Assembly: GCA_903891325.1 (NCBI GenBank)
Contig: CAITEC010000042.1
Coordinates: 1 to 64,000, forward strand
Direction of reading: 5' to 3'
Length of the DNA: 64,000 bases
From: an uncultured Opitutaceae bacterium
GTDB taxonomy: Bacteria > Verrucomicrobiota > Verrucomicrobiia > Opitutales > Opitutaceae
Made by a program: the position numbers and the translations under genes. Shown piece by piece: positions 27,501 through 36,122 of the stretch (within the stretch, counting starts at the first letter, position 1; each line of letters opens with the position of its first letter). The notes below the pieces were generated by a model. The model was not told the DNA's origin and searched no databases. It worked only from the letters and a program-made list of their open reading frames with translations.

Positions 27501-27736
27501 ACGGGAACCGCGTCCTGACCCGGAGCGGCCTCCGCATCTTTGGAGCCTACCGCGGCGTCACCGTCTGCGACCGGTCGGACCGGCCGCTGGCCACGGTGTC
27601 GGCGGCGACCGACGCGAGCCTGACCCTCTCCGCGGATCCCCGCGGCGTGATCAAGGCGGGCGAGGACGTCTGGCTCATCGACGGGGCGGTCGGGGAGACC
27701 GTGAGCCTGCCGGCGATCCTCAGCTGGCGAAATTGA
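24539..27736 (+). CDS. Large secreted heparinase II/III-like polysaccharide lyase
   Basis: A 1065-residue exported protein with a signal peptide (about 1-23). An N-terminal alpha/alpha toroid (about 40-500) contains the alginate-lyase-like pattern Y-T-G-K-I-V-N-A-L-W-E, followed by N-Y-G-T-H-Q-A-A and G-S-H-S-P-A-I-G-D. A Hepar_II_III beta-sandwich (about 535-750) contains A-H-Y-H-H-D-R-L-S-F-D-I-F-A-N-G and S-H-N-T-V-T-V-D. The C-terminal 300 residues are additional beta-rich sequence. Such proteins cleave uronate-containing glycans by beta-elimination. At over 1000 residues it is longer than most family members. It is transcribed alone, divergent from the cysteine hydrolase operon. Confidence 0.75.
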   Translation: MGRILPLSVAAGLALLAAQSAMATRDLWFPDGPVEPQIPHGVMLPPRVRAPQFPLKTSRTLHTDAEIATARANLARYPEAKAVADHIIEQANYWRDWTDQSLHDLVTTAEVPRAVELTSAGCPVHGKKIFEINGGTTYPWIVDPRHPFKVKCLIGGETYPDNDYGAYYRSGFRDKGALKGKIVDDGWGWVAPDGQRYWFVAHANHLVWQGLSPDSRSINTAIQFLGRAYILTGDRAYAHKAAVLLRRVAEVYPNMNYEQESRFGQMMGAQGTRYTGKIVNALWEAYLVVPELSEAYDNIWETIDSDAELQRFYGQTGVQIRGFIEANYLEEAIDSYFADKIRGNYGTHQAALLELAAVRQHADTARYVAEVLHRPEGHMLRIGLDYAFYNLVYRDGNPHESPDYNFVWTRVFARSADLLAKLGYGSSEMPRLRRMFDAPLDFIAVGSHSPAIGDSKTRYAQLIPDDPATYRLGLALYGDPRYAAFLQGIGASGAKSFRVYENLFSPPLDPGAGNPSGRVVPPQRSRIFSGYGYAFLDNPADNRSVGVFYGLHVAHYHHDRLSFDIFANGQAMTPSLGYPDGANEFNPGIFTWSKTSISHNTVTVDAHRQPANPAGRLLLFADGPFARTVSVDASGTYPQTSVYRRTLVMVDAPPRADGRDSGYVVDFFDVTGGRQHDYSLHGPTGKFTLVGGTLSAPAPGTLAGPNVAVGEIYDDPVRGAKGFKGSYLNYAGSGFQHLVNVRRLTAGAESFAAEYVHDKDPNARIRIRILPQPGQELIFADARVSPVKFPELVTFMIARRAAAPGAAELSSTFDAVLEPFATVPFIAAVHRGDFGPGSAVTVTRTGGERDIVIHQSGTGVLRVPVDGGPALSTDATVAVVTLGASGQPLRAFFAGGTFLQVGGRRLEAAPVSGRITALDVPAGRLCVTLDAGSQLPDPKLLEGRVLHISNSLRDTAETITAAVREGDRLWLTVKDDLRVGLVRVSAVDGNRVLTRSGLRIFGAYRGVTVCDRSDRPLATVSAATDASLTLSADPRGVIKAGEDVWLIDGAVGETVSLPAILSWRN

Positions 27737-27812
27737 GCGAGATCGCCGCGATCCATATCGCGATCCCCGCAACGGCCCAGGCGAAGGTCTGAAAATCTGA
27801 AAGCGGTTCCAT
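27720..27812 (-). CDS. Possible 30-residue single-pass membrane peptide
   Basis: A short frame encodes M-E-P-L-S-D-F-Q-T-F-A-W-A-V-A-G-I-A-I-W, followed by ten further residues, with one convincing hydrophobic helix. It ends inside the last codons of the heparinase-like gene on the other strand. An alternative ATG 15 bases upstream exists. No strong ribosome binding site is present. It could be a real small membrane protein or chance. Confidence 0.25.
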   Translation of the reverse strand: MEPLSDFQTFAWAVAGIAIWIAAISLNFAS

Positions 27813-27871
27813 GGTCCGGGGCAGCATGGAACTATTCAGGGGCTGTACAAACCGAATCGGCCCGCCGGTCG

Positions 27872-29578
27872 TCAATCGGACACCGGGGCGCGGTAGGGTT
27901 TCCTGTTCCGGTAGAGGTCCAGCCGCTTCCTCGAGTCCGCAATGGACTGAGCCGGCAGCGGGAATTCGATGGATTTTTCCTCCCACCGCACCGCCTCGTC
28001 GAATTGGCCCGCTTCAGCGCAGGCCGCGGCGAGGGTGTCGATGTATCCCGGATCCTTCCAGTTTGTCATCGCGCAGGTCCGGCTTGCCGCCTCGACGGCC
28101 TTTTGGCCGTCGCGAACGGTGGCGTCGGGCGCGGTTGCCCGTATCCAGGCAATTTCGTTGAGCGCAATCGCCTCGTCTGGTTTCAGCTGGAGCCCTGCGT
28201 CAAGGTCGGCGAGCGCGCCGCGGAATTGACCCAGCTTAGCCTTGGCGTGGCCCCGAAGGAAGAGGTCGCTTGCGACCCCCGGCTGCGCCTGGATGGCCGC
28301 GTCGAGATCCGTCAAGGCCCTGGCAAAGTCGGGGATCCGTAAATAGGCCAGTCCGCGGTATGAGTAAATCCTCGGGTATTTTGGATTCAAGCGAATCGCC
28401 TCGGTCAGGTCGGCAATGGGCTTTGTCATATCGCCGTTCGTCCCCTCTTCGAGGGCTCGGGCGACGAACCCGCGGGGATTTGCCGGCTCGACGCTGATAG
28501 CCTTCGAAAAATCGGCGAGCGCAAGTTCGCTTTTTCCCAGGGTCGAAAAGGTATTGCCCCTGTCGATGTAGGCCGCACCCGACCGCGGATCGAGGCGAAT
28601 TGCCGCGGTGAAGTCGGCAATCGCCGCATCGCGTTTGCCGATGGTTCGGCAGGCGTTTCCCCGGGCAATAAGTGGCCCGGCGCTTTTGGGATCGAGCCGG
28701 ACCGCCTCATCAAGGTCGGCGAGCCCCCGGCTGTTGTGACCCAGAGCAACATAGGCACGGCCCCGGTCCTCGCGGGCGACGGCGAGATCGGGATCGAGCA
28801 GGAGCGCGGTGTCCAGGTCGCCGATTGCCGTTTCAAATTCGCGCCTTTCCATGTGGATTTCGGCCCGCTCGGCGTATACCGGTGCGAACGTCGGGTTGAT
28901 TCGAATTGCCTCGCCAAAATCGTCGATCGCCATGCGCGGATTATGTTGGAAGGAATAGGCGGTCCCCCGGTCCACATGGGCGGCGGCGTCGCCCGGGCGA
29001 AGCGCGATTCCCTTGTTGAACGTCGCAATGCAGCGGTCGTAGTCGCCGACCCGAAGGTAGGTTTCGCCCAGGTTGAAGAGCGCCGGGACCGAATTGGGTT
29101 CCAACCGCAGGACCTCGTTGAAATCCCTGATCGCCGCCGGGTAGTCCTTGCGACTCTTCTCCACGATGCCCCGCGCCAGGTATCCATCGGGCGAATTGGG
29201 AGCGAGCCTGATGGCATCGCCAAAGTCCCGGATGCCCGGCTCCGTGTCCCCGAGACCGATGAGGGCCATGCCCCGTTTGACATACGCCGCCGGCTGGTTC
29301 GGATCCCGCCTTATCGACTCGGTGAACTCGGCGAGTGCATCGGCATTCCTGTCCGCCTTCAGCAGGTCGGATCCCCGCTTGAAATGGCCGGCTGCGGTCA
29401 TGGCGTCAGGCGGACTCGCGGGGGCGGGGGGAGGCGCGAGGTCGGAGGAGGGACCGGGCGCGGCCTCGGGTGCCTCGCAGCCGGCCCATCCCAGTGCGAC
29501 AACCGCCGCCAGGCTGGCGAGGGCCGGCGCGGCGCGGAAGGCGGCTCGCGAACGGGTTTTCATCCGGGTAGGGCGCAT
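27872..29578 (-). CDS. TPR-repeat lipoprotein
   Basis: A protein of about 568 residues with an N-terminal lipoprotein-like signal ending in G-W-A-G-C, a proline/alanine-rich linker, then an almost uninterrupted array of about thirteen 34-residue tetratricopeptide repeats (pattern A-x-x-D-F-x-x-A-I-R-L-x-P-x-x-x-x-A-Y). The start could be the ATG at 29578 or at 29563; both precede the signal. It is probably a periplasm-facing scaffold for protein complexes; partners are unknown. It lies 11 bases after the outer-membrane barrel gene at 29590, so the two are likely an envelope operon. Confidence 0.8.
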   Translation of the reverse strand: MRPTRMKTRSRAAFRAAPALASLAAVVALGWAGCEAPEAAPGPSSDLAPPPAPASPPDAMTAAGHFKRGSDLLKADRNADALAEFTESIRRDPNQPAAYVKRGMALIGLGDTEPGIRDFGDAIRLAPNSPDGYLARGIVEKSRKDYPAAIRDFNEVLRLEPNSVPALFNLGETYLRVGDYDRCIATFNKGIALRPGDAAAHVDRGTAYSFQHNPRMAIDDFGEAIRINPTFAPVYAERAEIHMERREFETAIGDLDTALLLDPDLAVAREDRGRAYVALGHNSRGLADLDEAVRLDPKSAGPLIARGNACRTIGKRDAAIADFTAAIRLDPRSGAAYIDRGNTFSTLGKSELALADFSKAISVEPANPRGFVARALEEGTNGDMTKPIADLTEAIRLNPKYPRIYSYRGLAYLRIPDFARALTDLDAAIQAQPGVASDLFLRGHAKAKLGQFRGALADLDAGLQLKPDEAIALNEIAWIRATAPDATVRDGQKAVEAASRTCAMTNWKDPGYIDTLAAACAEAGQFDEAVRWEEKSIEFPLPAQSIADSRKRLDLYRNRKPYRAPVSD

Positions 29579-29589
29579 CGCGGGGAGGC

Positions 29590-30396
29590 TCAGTTCAACT
29601 TCCAGCGAAACCGGAGGGCCTGGGTCCAGTCGTTGCGGCCCGGGCCGAGCACGCGGCTGATCTCGTAGTCGAGGAGGAAGTCCTTCGTGAGCTTGAGCGT
29701 CCCGCCGCCGCCGGCGGTGCCCGTGTCGCCCGACGAGCCCGCGGTCGAGCCGTTTCCCGTCACCTCGCCGTAGATCGCGATGCGCTGAAGCAGGTTGATC
29801 TCCGAGTAAAGGGTCGCGTACAGGCCGGTGTCGTACCCGGTGTTGGCGGCATTGCGCAGCTCGTTCCACTCGACCATCGCGCCGACGGTGGGCCCCCACG
29901 AGGTCGTCAGCGACCAGGGAAGGATCACGCCGCCGGATGCGGAACGGGTGCCCTCAACGCTTGAATTGGTGGGAACCAGGACAAAGGGGACGAGGGCCGC
30001 CGCCTGCCCGAGCGCGGTATCGCTCCAGAAGCCCCACTTCAGGCGCATCGAGACGTCGCCGACCCCGCTCTGGGTCGTGTCCTTGCCGCCGTAGGTGTAC
30101 GTCTCCCTGAGGTAGAGCTGCGTGCCGACCTCCACGTCGAGGGCCGGGGTGATCCCGGTCGCGAGCAGCGTCGAGCCCAGGACGAGGGCCTGGGACTGGT
30201 TGGGGGCGGGCGTGTTCGGCCGCAGCCCGAATGAAAACGCATCCGCGCGCACGAGGAACTGGCCCGGGGCGATCGTCTGGGGAACCTCCGTCACCTGGGC
30301 CCTGAGCCCTGCGGACAGCCCGAGGACCACAAGGAAGACGGCGGCGAAATTTGCTGGCGGGCGCCGCCGATCAAGTCGCATCCGCTGGAGGCTCAT
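29590..30396 (-). CDS. Outer-membrane beta-barrel protein (MetA-pathway/transporter-like)
   Basis: A 268-residue protein with a signal peptide ending in L-R-A-Q and a beta-barrel-like body of alternating amphipathic strands ending in R-F-R-W-K-L-N. The pattern (P-x-x-I-A-P-G-Q-F-L-V-R-A-D; G-V-G-D-V-S-M-R-L-K-W-G; a closing Y-E-I-S-R-V-L-G-P-G-R-N-D-W) resembles the Phenol_MetA_deg/transporter family of outer-membrane proteins. Specific cargo is unknown. ATG 30396 or 30381 are both reasonable starts. The palindrome at 30431-30489 lies directly upstream and may affect its expression. Confidence 0.6.
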   Translation of the reverse strand: MSLQRMRLDRRRPPANFAAVFLVVLGLSAGLRAQVTEVPQTIAPGQFLVRADAFSFGLRPNTPAPNQSQALVLGSTLLATGITPALDVEVGTQLYLRETYTYGGKDTTQSGVGDVSMRLKWGFWSDTALGQAAALVPFVLVPTNSSVEGTRSASGGVILPWSLTTSWGPTVGAMVEWNELRNAANTGYDTGLYATLYSEINLLQRIAIYGEVTGNGSTAGSSGDTGTAGGGGTLKLTKDFLLDYEISRVLGPGRNDWTQALRFRWKLN

Positions 30397-30430
30397 TAGC
30401 CGGCGGGCCCCTGTCAGCACTAAATTGGAC

Positions 30431-30489
30431 GGGGTCAGGCCCTGAAATCTGTAATCGACCCGCAATTACAGATTTCAGGGCCTGACCCC
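30431..30489. repeat. Perfect 25-base palindrome (GGGGTCAGG type)
   Basis: The arms 30431-30455 and 30465-30489 are perfectly complementary over 25 bases with a 9-base loop. The arm begins GGGGTCAGGCCCTGAAATCT. This is the best-preserved copy of the element seen at 3870-3941. It lies in the divergent gap between an outer-membrane protein gene and an MFS transporter gene. Confidence 0.85.
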
Positions 30490-30556
30490 ATTCTGTCACG
30501 AGGTGCAAAACGCGCTTCCCAGGGGCCGGCTTTGCGGTAAGACCTGAGTCAACCCC

Positions 30557-31942
30557 GTGTCCACGCCAAGAGCCGAACTCCTGACCGCGCGCCTCGACCG
30601 ACTTCCGGCGTCCCGGCACCTTTGGGGGCTGGTCTTCCGGATTTCGCTGGGCGCCTTCTTCGAGATGTTCGACCTGTTCCTGACCGGCTACCTCGGCCCG
30701 CTCCTTACCCGCGCCGGCATCTTCCGCGCCGGAGCGCGGGGATTCGCGGGCCTCACCGACCAGGCGACCTTCGCCGCGATGACCTTCCTGGGGCTCTTCG
30801 TTGGCACGCTCCTCTTCAGCCCGGTCGCCGACCGGCTCGGCCGCCGGCCGGTCTTCACCGGGTCCCTGCTCTGGTACACCGCCGCGACGCTCCTGATGGC
30901 GGCGCAGTCCACGGCCCTGGGCGTCGACCTGTGGCGCTTTGTCGCGGGGGTGGGCATCGGGGTCGAGCTGGTGACAATCGACGCCTATATCTCCGAGCTG
31001 GTGCCGAAGGGCGTGAGGGGACGGGCTTTTGCCGTGAGCACGGCGGCGCAATTCCTGGGGATACCGGCCGTCGCCCTGCTCTGCTGGATCTTCACGGCGC
31101 ACCCCCCGGCCGGGCTCGCCGGCTGGCGCTGCGTGCTGCTCTTCAGCGCCCTCGGCGCGATCGCCGTCTGGCTCGCGCGCGCGGGCCTGCCGGAGTCGCC
31201 GCGCTGGCTCATCCGGCGCGGCCGGATGGAGGAGGCCGAGCGCGTGACGGCGGCGATCGAGGCCCGGGTCGGCGCCGACATCGGAAGGCCGCTCCCTGAA
31301 CCCGCGCCGCCGACTCCGGCCGAGACAGCCGCGCCGGGATCCTTCGCGGAGATTTGGAGGCCGCCCTACCGCCGGCGGACCCTCATGCTCGCCGTATTCA
31401 ATTTCTTCCAGACGATCGGCTTCTACGGCTTCGGCAACTGGCTGCCGCAGTTCCTCGCCGCACAGGGGGCGGGCGTCCTCCAGGGCCTGCGCTACGCGTT
31501 CATCATCGCGCTGGCCTACCCGCTGGCGCCGCTCGTCTTCCTGCCGCTCGCCGACCGGCTTGAGCGCAAGACCCAGATCGTGTGGGCCGCCATCGGGGTC
31601 GGCGTGGTCGGCCTGGTGTTCTCCCAGCAGCGCCAGCCGGTTCCGCTGGTGGCCTGCGGAGCGCTGGTCATCGTCTTCAACTGCTTCATGAGTTTTTCCT
31701 TCCACGCCTACCAGACGGAGCTTTTCCCAACGAGGGTCCGCGCGCGCGCCGTTGGTTTCTGCTATTCGTGGAGCCGGCTCTCCACGGTGCTGAGCAGCTA
31801 CATGATCGCGTTCTTTCTCGCGCAGTTCGGCATCCGGGGCGTCTTCGGCTTCATCGCGGCGAGCATGCTTGCCGTCGTGGTCGCGATCGGCGGGTTCGGC
31901 CCGCGGACAAGGGGCCTGGCGCTCGAGGCGATCTCACAATAG
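30557..31942 (+). CDS. MFS transporter (sugar/acid:proton symporter type)
   Basis: A 461-residue permease with twelve predicted membrane segments. It has the MFS signatures D-R-L-G-R-R-P-V-F in loop 2-3, P-E-S-P-R-W-L-I-R-R-G-R after TM6 (typical of the sugar porter branch) and D-R-L-E-R-K-T in loop 8-9. It begins with GTG and stands alone. Substrate is not readable. Confidence 0.8.
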   Translation: MSTPRAELLTARLDRLPASRHLWGLVFRISLGAFFEMFDLFLTGYLGPLLTRAGIFRAGARGFAGLTDQATFAAMTFLGLFVGTLLFSPVADRLGRRPVFTGSLLWYTAATLLMAAQSTALGVDLWRFVAGVGIGVELVTIDAYISELVPKGVRGRAFAVSTAAQFLGIPAVALLCWIFTAHPPAGLAGWRCVLLFSALGAIAVWLARAGLPESPRWLIRRGRMEEAERVTAAIEARVGADIGRPLPEPAPPTPAETAAPGSFAEIWRPPYRRRTLMLAVFNFFQTIGFYGFGNWLPQFLAAQGAGVLQGLRYAFIIALAYPLAPLVFLPLADRLERKTQIVWAAIGVGVVGLVFSQQRQPVPLVACGALVIVFNCFMSFSFHAYQTELFPTRVRARAVGFCYSWSRLSTVLSSYMIAFFLAQFGIRGVFGFIAASMLAVVVAIGGFGPRTRGLALEAISQ

Positions 31943-32026
31943 CGGCCGGGTAGGGAAACAGCCCATGGCGGGTGGAACCCGGACGGGGTACCCTCGGTCG
32001 AAACCACAAAGATCCAAGGTCATGCC

Positions 32027-32443
32027 ATGAAATCAAACACTTGCCGATTCACCCGCCGCACCGCCATCGCCGCCGCCACGGGCGCGCTCCTCGCCGCTGC
32101 CATCCTCACCACGTCCGGATGCCTCGCGGTCGCCGCGGGTGCCGGAGCGGGTGCGACAGTGGCCTACGTGCGCGGCGACCTCGACGCGACGCTCAACGCC
32201 GGGTTCGAGAAGTCCGTGCGGGCGACCAATAGCGCCGTCTCCGACCTCCACTATGCGAAGGTCAGCGAGAAGCGCGACGACCTCCAGGATACGATCATCG
32301 CGCGAAACGCGGCCGACAAGAAGATCGAGCTGCACATCGAGCGGCTCGGCGACGACGCGACCAAGCTCAAGATCCGGGTCGGGACCTTTGGCGATAACGC
32401 CATCCAGGTTGAGGTACTTACCAAGATTCAGTCCGAGCTATAA
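32027..32443 (+). CDS. DUF3568 family lipoprotein
   Basis: A 138-residue secreted protein. A twin-arginine-like R-R-T-A start and hydrophobic stretch end in T-T-S-G-C, a lipobox, then A-V-A-A-G-A-G-A-G-A-T-V-A-Y-V-R-G-D-L, the characteristic beginning of DUF3568 proteins. The C-terminal domain (about 55-138) is a small alpha/beta fold ending in strands for charge-rich R-V-G-T-F-G-D. The function of the family is unknown. It is monocistronic. Confidence 0.75.
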   Translation: MKSNTCRFTRRTAIAAATGALLAAAILTTSGCLAVAAGAGAGATVAYVRGDLDATLNAGFEKSVRATNSAVSDLHYAKVSEKRDDLQDTIIARNAADKKIELHIERLGDDATKLKIRVGTFGDNAIQVEVLTKIQSEL

Positions 32444-32523
32444 AGAGTTGGAGTAAAAAGGGTTCCAATCGTACATCTCTGTCGGGGCCTTAATCTTCGG
32501 CGAATTGAGCCGTTGTAGTCCCC

Positions 32524-33366
32524 ATGGACGCAGAGGCGCAGATCGACAGGGAGCTGCTCCATGTCGCCGAGAGGCTGCCCACCGCCCCCCGTATTCTTGT
32601 CGAATTGGGAGGCATCATTGACGACGCCTATGTGGAAATGGACGACGTGATCGAGCTGCTGCGGCAGGATGCGCCGCTCGCCGCGCAGATCATCCGGATG
32701 TCCAATTGCGCGATCTACGCCTCGCCGATCCCGGTCGGCTCGCTTGAGCGGGCCCTGATTGTCCTGGGATTCGCCGAAGTCCACCGGCTGGTCGGGGCCG
32801 TGGCCGCCGCGCAGTTGGCTGAGCAAAAAATGCGGATGTACCCGATCGACGGGCCCAGGCTGCGCATGAACACGCTCTTCGTGGCGGTGTTCATGGAGGA
32901 ACTTGCGCGGTGGACGGGCGAGCGGCCGCGGAGCTGCTACACGATCGGGCTCTTGCGCCCGATTGGGATGATGGCGCTGGAGCGGATGAAACCCCGAATC
33001 GAGGGATTGCGCCCCTTCCTTGAGAGCGGGGAGACCGTCCTCGACGAGTGGGAGCGGAAGACCTGGGGCATCACGAACTCCGAGGCCGCCGAGCACATCC
33101 TCACCCATTGGAGGCTGCCGCACGACACGGTCTCGGCGATCCGCCACCATTACCGGCCGACCGGCCTCCAGCATCCCCTCATCCACCTCTTGACGCTCGC
33201 CGCCTCCGCGGCGGCCGACATCGGCTATGCGATCCCCGGCGAGCAGCACTATTGGGAGCTCTCCTCCAAGACCTTTGCCAAGGCGGGCCTCGACCCCGGC
33301 CTGCTGCCGATCGTCACCGAGCGCGCGCAGCGCAAGTTTGCGCAGCTGAACCTGCTCGTCGAGTGA
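32524..33366 (+). CDS. HDOD-domain protein
   Basis: A 280-residue protein whose N-terminal two thirds match the HDOD domain: L-P-T-A-P-R-I-L-V-E-L, D-D-V-I-E-L-L-R-Q-D-A-P-L-A-A-Q-I-I-R-M-S-N and S-L-E-R-A-L-I-V-L-G-F-A-E-V. The expected HD of true phosphohydrolases is replaced (Y-T-I-G-L-L-R-P-I-G-M-M), as is normal for HDOD, so a signalling or scaffold role is likely. It is convergent with a second HDOD gene at 33439. Confidence 0.85.
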   Translation: MDAEAQIDRELLHVAERLPTAPRILVELGGIIDDAYVEMDDVIELLRQDAPLAAQIIRMSNCAIYASPIPVGSLERALIVLGFAEVHRLVGAVAAAQLAEQKMRMYPIDGPRLRMNTLFVAVFMEELARWTGERPRSCYTIGLLRPIGMMALERMKPRIEGLRPFLESGETVLDEWERKTWGITNSEAAEHILTHWRLPHDTVSAIRHHYRPTGLQHPLIHLLTLAASAAADIGYAIPGEQHYWELSSKTFAKAGLDPGLLPIVTERAQRKFAQLNLLVE

Positions 33367-33438
33367 CCGGGGGCGCAGAGTCTTGATTCCTCGGGCGGCC
33401 TGTTGAGGGAGACCGCCGTCCCGGCGCCGACCGGCAAG

Positions 33439-34323
33439 TCAGGAGACCGTCAGGCTGTTCAGGAGCTGGACCGCGTTCTCGTAGTCGCCCTTGGTCTCGA
33501 CGCGGAGCTGCTCAAGGTCGTTCGCGCAGAGGCCCAGGCAGGCCAGGATCGGCGGCTCGGGCAGCGGCGGGATAGCGTCGGGGGCCGCGTGGGCGGCCTC
33601 CTTCATCCACTTGGCGACGTGGAGCACGCAGGCGAGCGGCACGTGGATGCCGGCCTCCTTCGGGGCGAACTGCCAGCGGATCGGCTGCACGATCGCCGGA
33701 TGGAAGGACCAGCGCCGAAGGAGCACCGCCGCGGCGGCCGCGTTCGTGAAGCCGAGGACGCGGTGCTCCTCGTCGATGCTCCGCCGGGGGAAGGACCCGT
33801 GCCTGAAGCTGAGATTCTTCGCATTCTTCGTGTTCCAGGCGTCGATGGCGATCAACCCGACCATGTGGAAAAATCCCACGGTGTACGCGGAGCGGCCCTC
33901 AAGCCCGACCAGCACGGCGATCTTCTCGGAGGCGAGCGCGCAGGTGAAGGACTGGCGCCACAGCGAGTCACGCCTGATCGAATAGGTCGGCAGGTCCCAG
34001 GCGAGGAGCTCGGAGGCGACGGCATTGGTCACCAGCTCGCAGACCTTGACGAGCCCGACGCGGCTCACGGCCTCCTCGATTCTCGATGAGCGCTCGCCGT
34101 TGTTGTAATAGGCGCTGTTGCTCAGCTGGAGGACGGCGGCGGCCACTCCCTGGTCGAAGCTGATCAGCGCGGCGATGCTGTCGATTGACGCGCTGTCATC
34201 CTTCAGCGCGTCCATGACCTTGGGCAGCACCTCCGGGGAGGAGGGGAGATGGTCGAGGCCCGAGACCATCTCGTCCGGTCCGAGCAAGCCGTCCGAAAAC
34301 TTGGGCGTGGGGAAGGTGCGCAT
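33439..34323 (-). CDS. HDOD-domain protein
   Basis: A 294-residue HDOD protein: L-P-S-S-P-E-V-L-P-K-V-M, I-S-F-D-Q-G-V-A-A-A-V-L-Q-L-S-N-S-A-Y-Y and I-E-E-A-V-S-R-V-G-L-V-K-V. The HD position reads T-V-G-F-F-H-M-V-G-L, so the metal site is absent. It is only distantly similar to the neighbour at 32524 but has the same layout, suggesting an old duplication. It is divergent from araB with about 134 bases between. Its role in signalling is inferred from the family. Confidence 0.85.
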   Translation of the reverse strand: MRTFPTPKFSDGLLGPDEMVSGLDHLPSSPEVLPKVMDALKDDSASIDSIAALISFDQGVAAAVLQLSNSAYYNNGERSSRIEEAVSRVGLVKVCELVTNAVASELLAWDLPTYSIRRDSLWRQSFTCALASEKIAVLVGLEGRSAYTVGFFHMVGLIAIDAWNTKNAKNLSFRHGSFPRRSIDEEHRVLGFTNAAAAAVLLRRWSFHPAIVQPIRWQFAPKEAGIHVPLACVLHVAKWMKEAAHAAPDAIPPLPEPPILACLGLCANDLEQLRVETKGDYENAVQLLNSLTVS

Positions 34324-34457
34324 GCGTACGTATTTTCCTCTTATACGGCGCAGATCCCGGCGGACTTTAGCCTAAGTCTCGGAATTTGCGTCGGATAAAA
34401 CACCTTGTAGGCTGGCCTTCTCCGGACCAATTATCGTCCCGAACCGCCCTCAAAGAG

Positions 34458-36122
34458 ATGGAATACGCCCTTGGAATAGACTTCGGCACCAATTCCGTGC
34501 GAGCCCTTGTCGTCCGCTGCCGCGACGGGGCTGAAGCGGGATCCTGCGTGGTCGATTATCCCGGCGGCGAGCAGGGAATCCTGCTCGACAGGACCGACCA
34601 CAACCTGGCCCGGCAGGACCCCGCCGACATCCTCTTTGGCCTGGAAAAGAGCGTCCGGGGCGCCCTCGCCGCCGCGAAGCGGCGCCACGGGGTTTCGCCC
34701 GGCAGCATCGTCGGGATCGGTGTTGATACCACTGGATCCAGCCCCATCCCCGTGGATCGCGGGAACCGTCCCCTCGCCCTTTCGGCCCGGTGGAAGCGCA
34801 ACCTGTCGGCCCATTGCTGGTTGTGGAAGGACCACACGAGCTGGCGCGAGGCGGCCCGGATCACGGAATTGGCGGCCCGGATCAGGCCCCGGTACATCGC
34901 CAAGTGCGGCAACACCTATTCCTCGGAATGGTGGTGGTCAAAGATTTGGCACTGCCTGCGGACCGCTCCCGATGTCTTTTCGGCCGCGTATTCATGGGTT
35001 GAGATGGCCGACTGGGTTCCCTCGGTCCTCGCCGGGGTGGACGATCCCCTGAAGGTGGTCCGCGGCGTCTGCGCGGCCGGGCACAAGGCCCTCTACAGCG
35101 ACGAGTGGGGCGGGCTTCCGGACAAGAAGTTCCTGGCGGCCCTGGACCCCCGGCTCGCGTCGCTCAGGGACCGGCTCTACGCGCGGGCCCACGACGCGTC
35201 GCAGGCGGCGGGAGCGCTCTGCCCGGCCTGGGCCGGGAAGCTCGGGCTGCCGGCCGGAATCCCGATCGCGATCGGGGAGTTCGACGTCCACTACGGCTCC
35301 ATCGGGTCCGGGGTGAGGGAGGGAACCCTGGTCAAGGTGATCGGCACCTCAACATGCGACTGCGCCGTTGTCGCGGCCGGCCGGAATGTGCCCGACATTC
35401 CCGGGATCTGCGGGATCGTCCCCGGGGCGATCCTGCCCGGCTTCCAGGGGATCGAGGCGGGGCAGTCGGCGGTGGGAGACATCTTCAGGTGGTGGGTCGA
35501 GGGGGTCTGCGGCGGGGACGCCGCGATGCACCGCGACCTGACCGCCGAGGCGGCCCGCCAGAAGCCCGGCGAGAGCGGGCTGCTCGCCCTGGACTGGCAG
35601 AACGGAAACCGGACGATCCTGGTCGATCCGCTGCTTACCGGCCTGCTCGTCGGCTGCACGCTGCACACGACGCGCGCCGAGATCTACCGGGCTCTCATCG
35701 AGGGTACCGCCTTCGGCGCCCGGGCGATCATCGAGCGGATCCGCGAGTACGGGGTCCCGATCCGGCGCGTGGTCTGCGCGGGTGGGATTGCCGAGAAGAA
35801 TCCGCTGCTCATGCAGGTCTATGCCGACGTGATCGGCTGCACGATGCACGTCGCCGGCTCGAGCCAGGCCTGCGCCCTGGGCGCGGCGGTCTCCGCCGCC
35901 GTCCTGGCCGGCGTCCACCGGGACTTCCCCGCCGCGCAGCGGGCGATGACACGGCTGAAGGCCGCCTCCTACCGCCCGATTCCCGCGAACCGCAGGGTTT
36001 ACAACCGGCTCTACGCGCAATACCGCTTGCTCCACGACGGATTCGGCGGGAAGGCCAAGGCGGTGGATTTCTCAAAGACAATGAAGGTCCTTCTCGCGGA
36101 GAAAGCCGCGGCAAAATCGTGA
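34458..36122 (+). CDS. araB: L-ribulokinase
   Basis: A 554-residue FGGY-family kinase that phosphorylates L-ribulose in L-arabinose catabolism. It begins [14 protein letters not shown], the phosphate-binding loop typical of ribulokinase, and shows [12 protein letters not shown] and [10 protein letters not shown], strongly AraB-like, with a C-terminal [11 protein letters not shown]. The ATG at 34458 is preferred. Identity is reinforced by araA and araD immediately downstream; the stop overlaps the araA start. Confidence 0.92.
   Translation: MEYALGIDFGTNSVRALVVRCRDGAEAGSCVVDYPGGEQGILLDRTDHNLARQDPADILFGLEKSVRGALAAAKRRHGVSPGSIVGIGVDTTGSSPIPVDRGNRPLALSARWKRNLSAHCWLWKDHTSWREAARITELAARIRPRYIAKCGNTYSSEWWWSKIWHCLRTAPDVFSAAYSWVEMADWVPSVLAGVDDPLKVVRGVCAAGHKALYSDEWGGLPDKKFLAALDPRLASLRDRLYARAHDASQAAGALCPAWAGKLGLPAGIPIAIGEFDVHYGSIGSGVREGTLVKVIGTSTCDCAVVAAGRNVPDIPGICGIVPGAILPGFQGIEAGQSAVGDIFRWWVEGVCGGDAAMHRDLTAEAARQKPGESGLLALDWQNGNRTILVDPLLTGLLVGCTLHTTRAEIYRALIEGTAFGARAIIERIREYGVPIRRVVCAGGIAEKNPLLMQVYADVIGCTMHVAGSSQACALGAAVSAAVLAGVHRDFPAAQRAMTRLKAASYRPIPANRRVYNRLYAQYRLLHDGFGGKAKAVDFSKTMKVLLAEKAAAKS

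Noticed and set aside
35105..36118. Upstream extension of the araA frame into araB
   Set aside because: AraA homology starts only after the GTG at 36119; the upstream part is a frame-shifted reading of araB.
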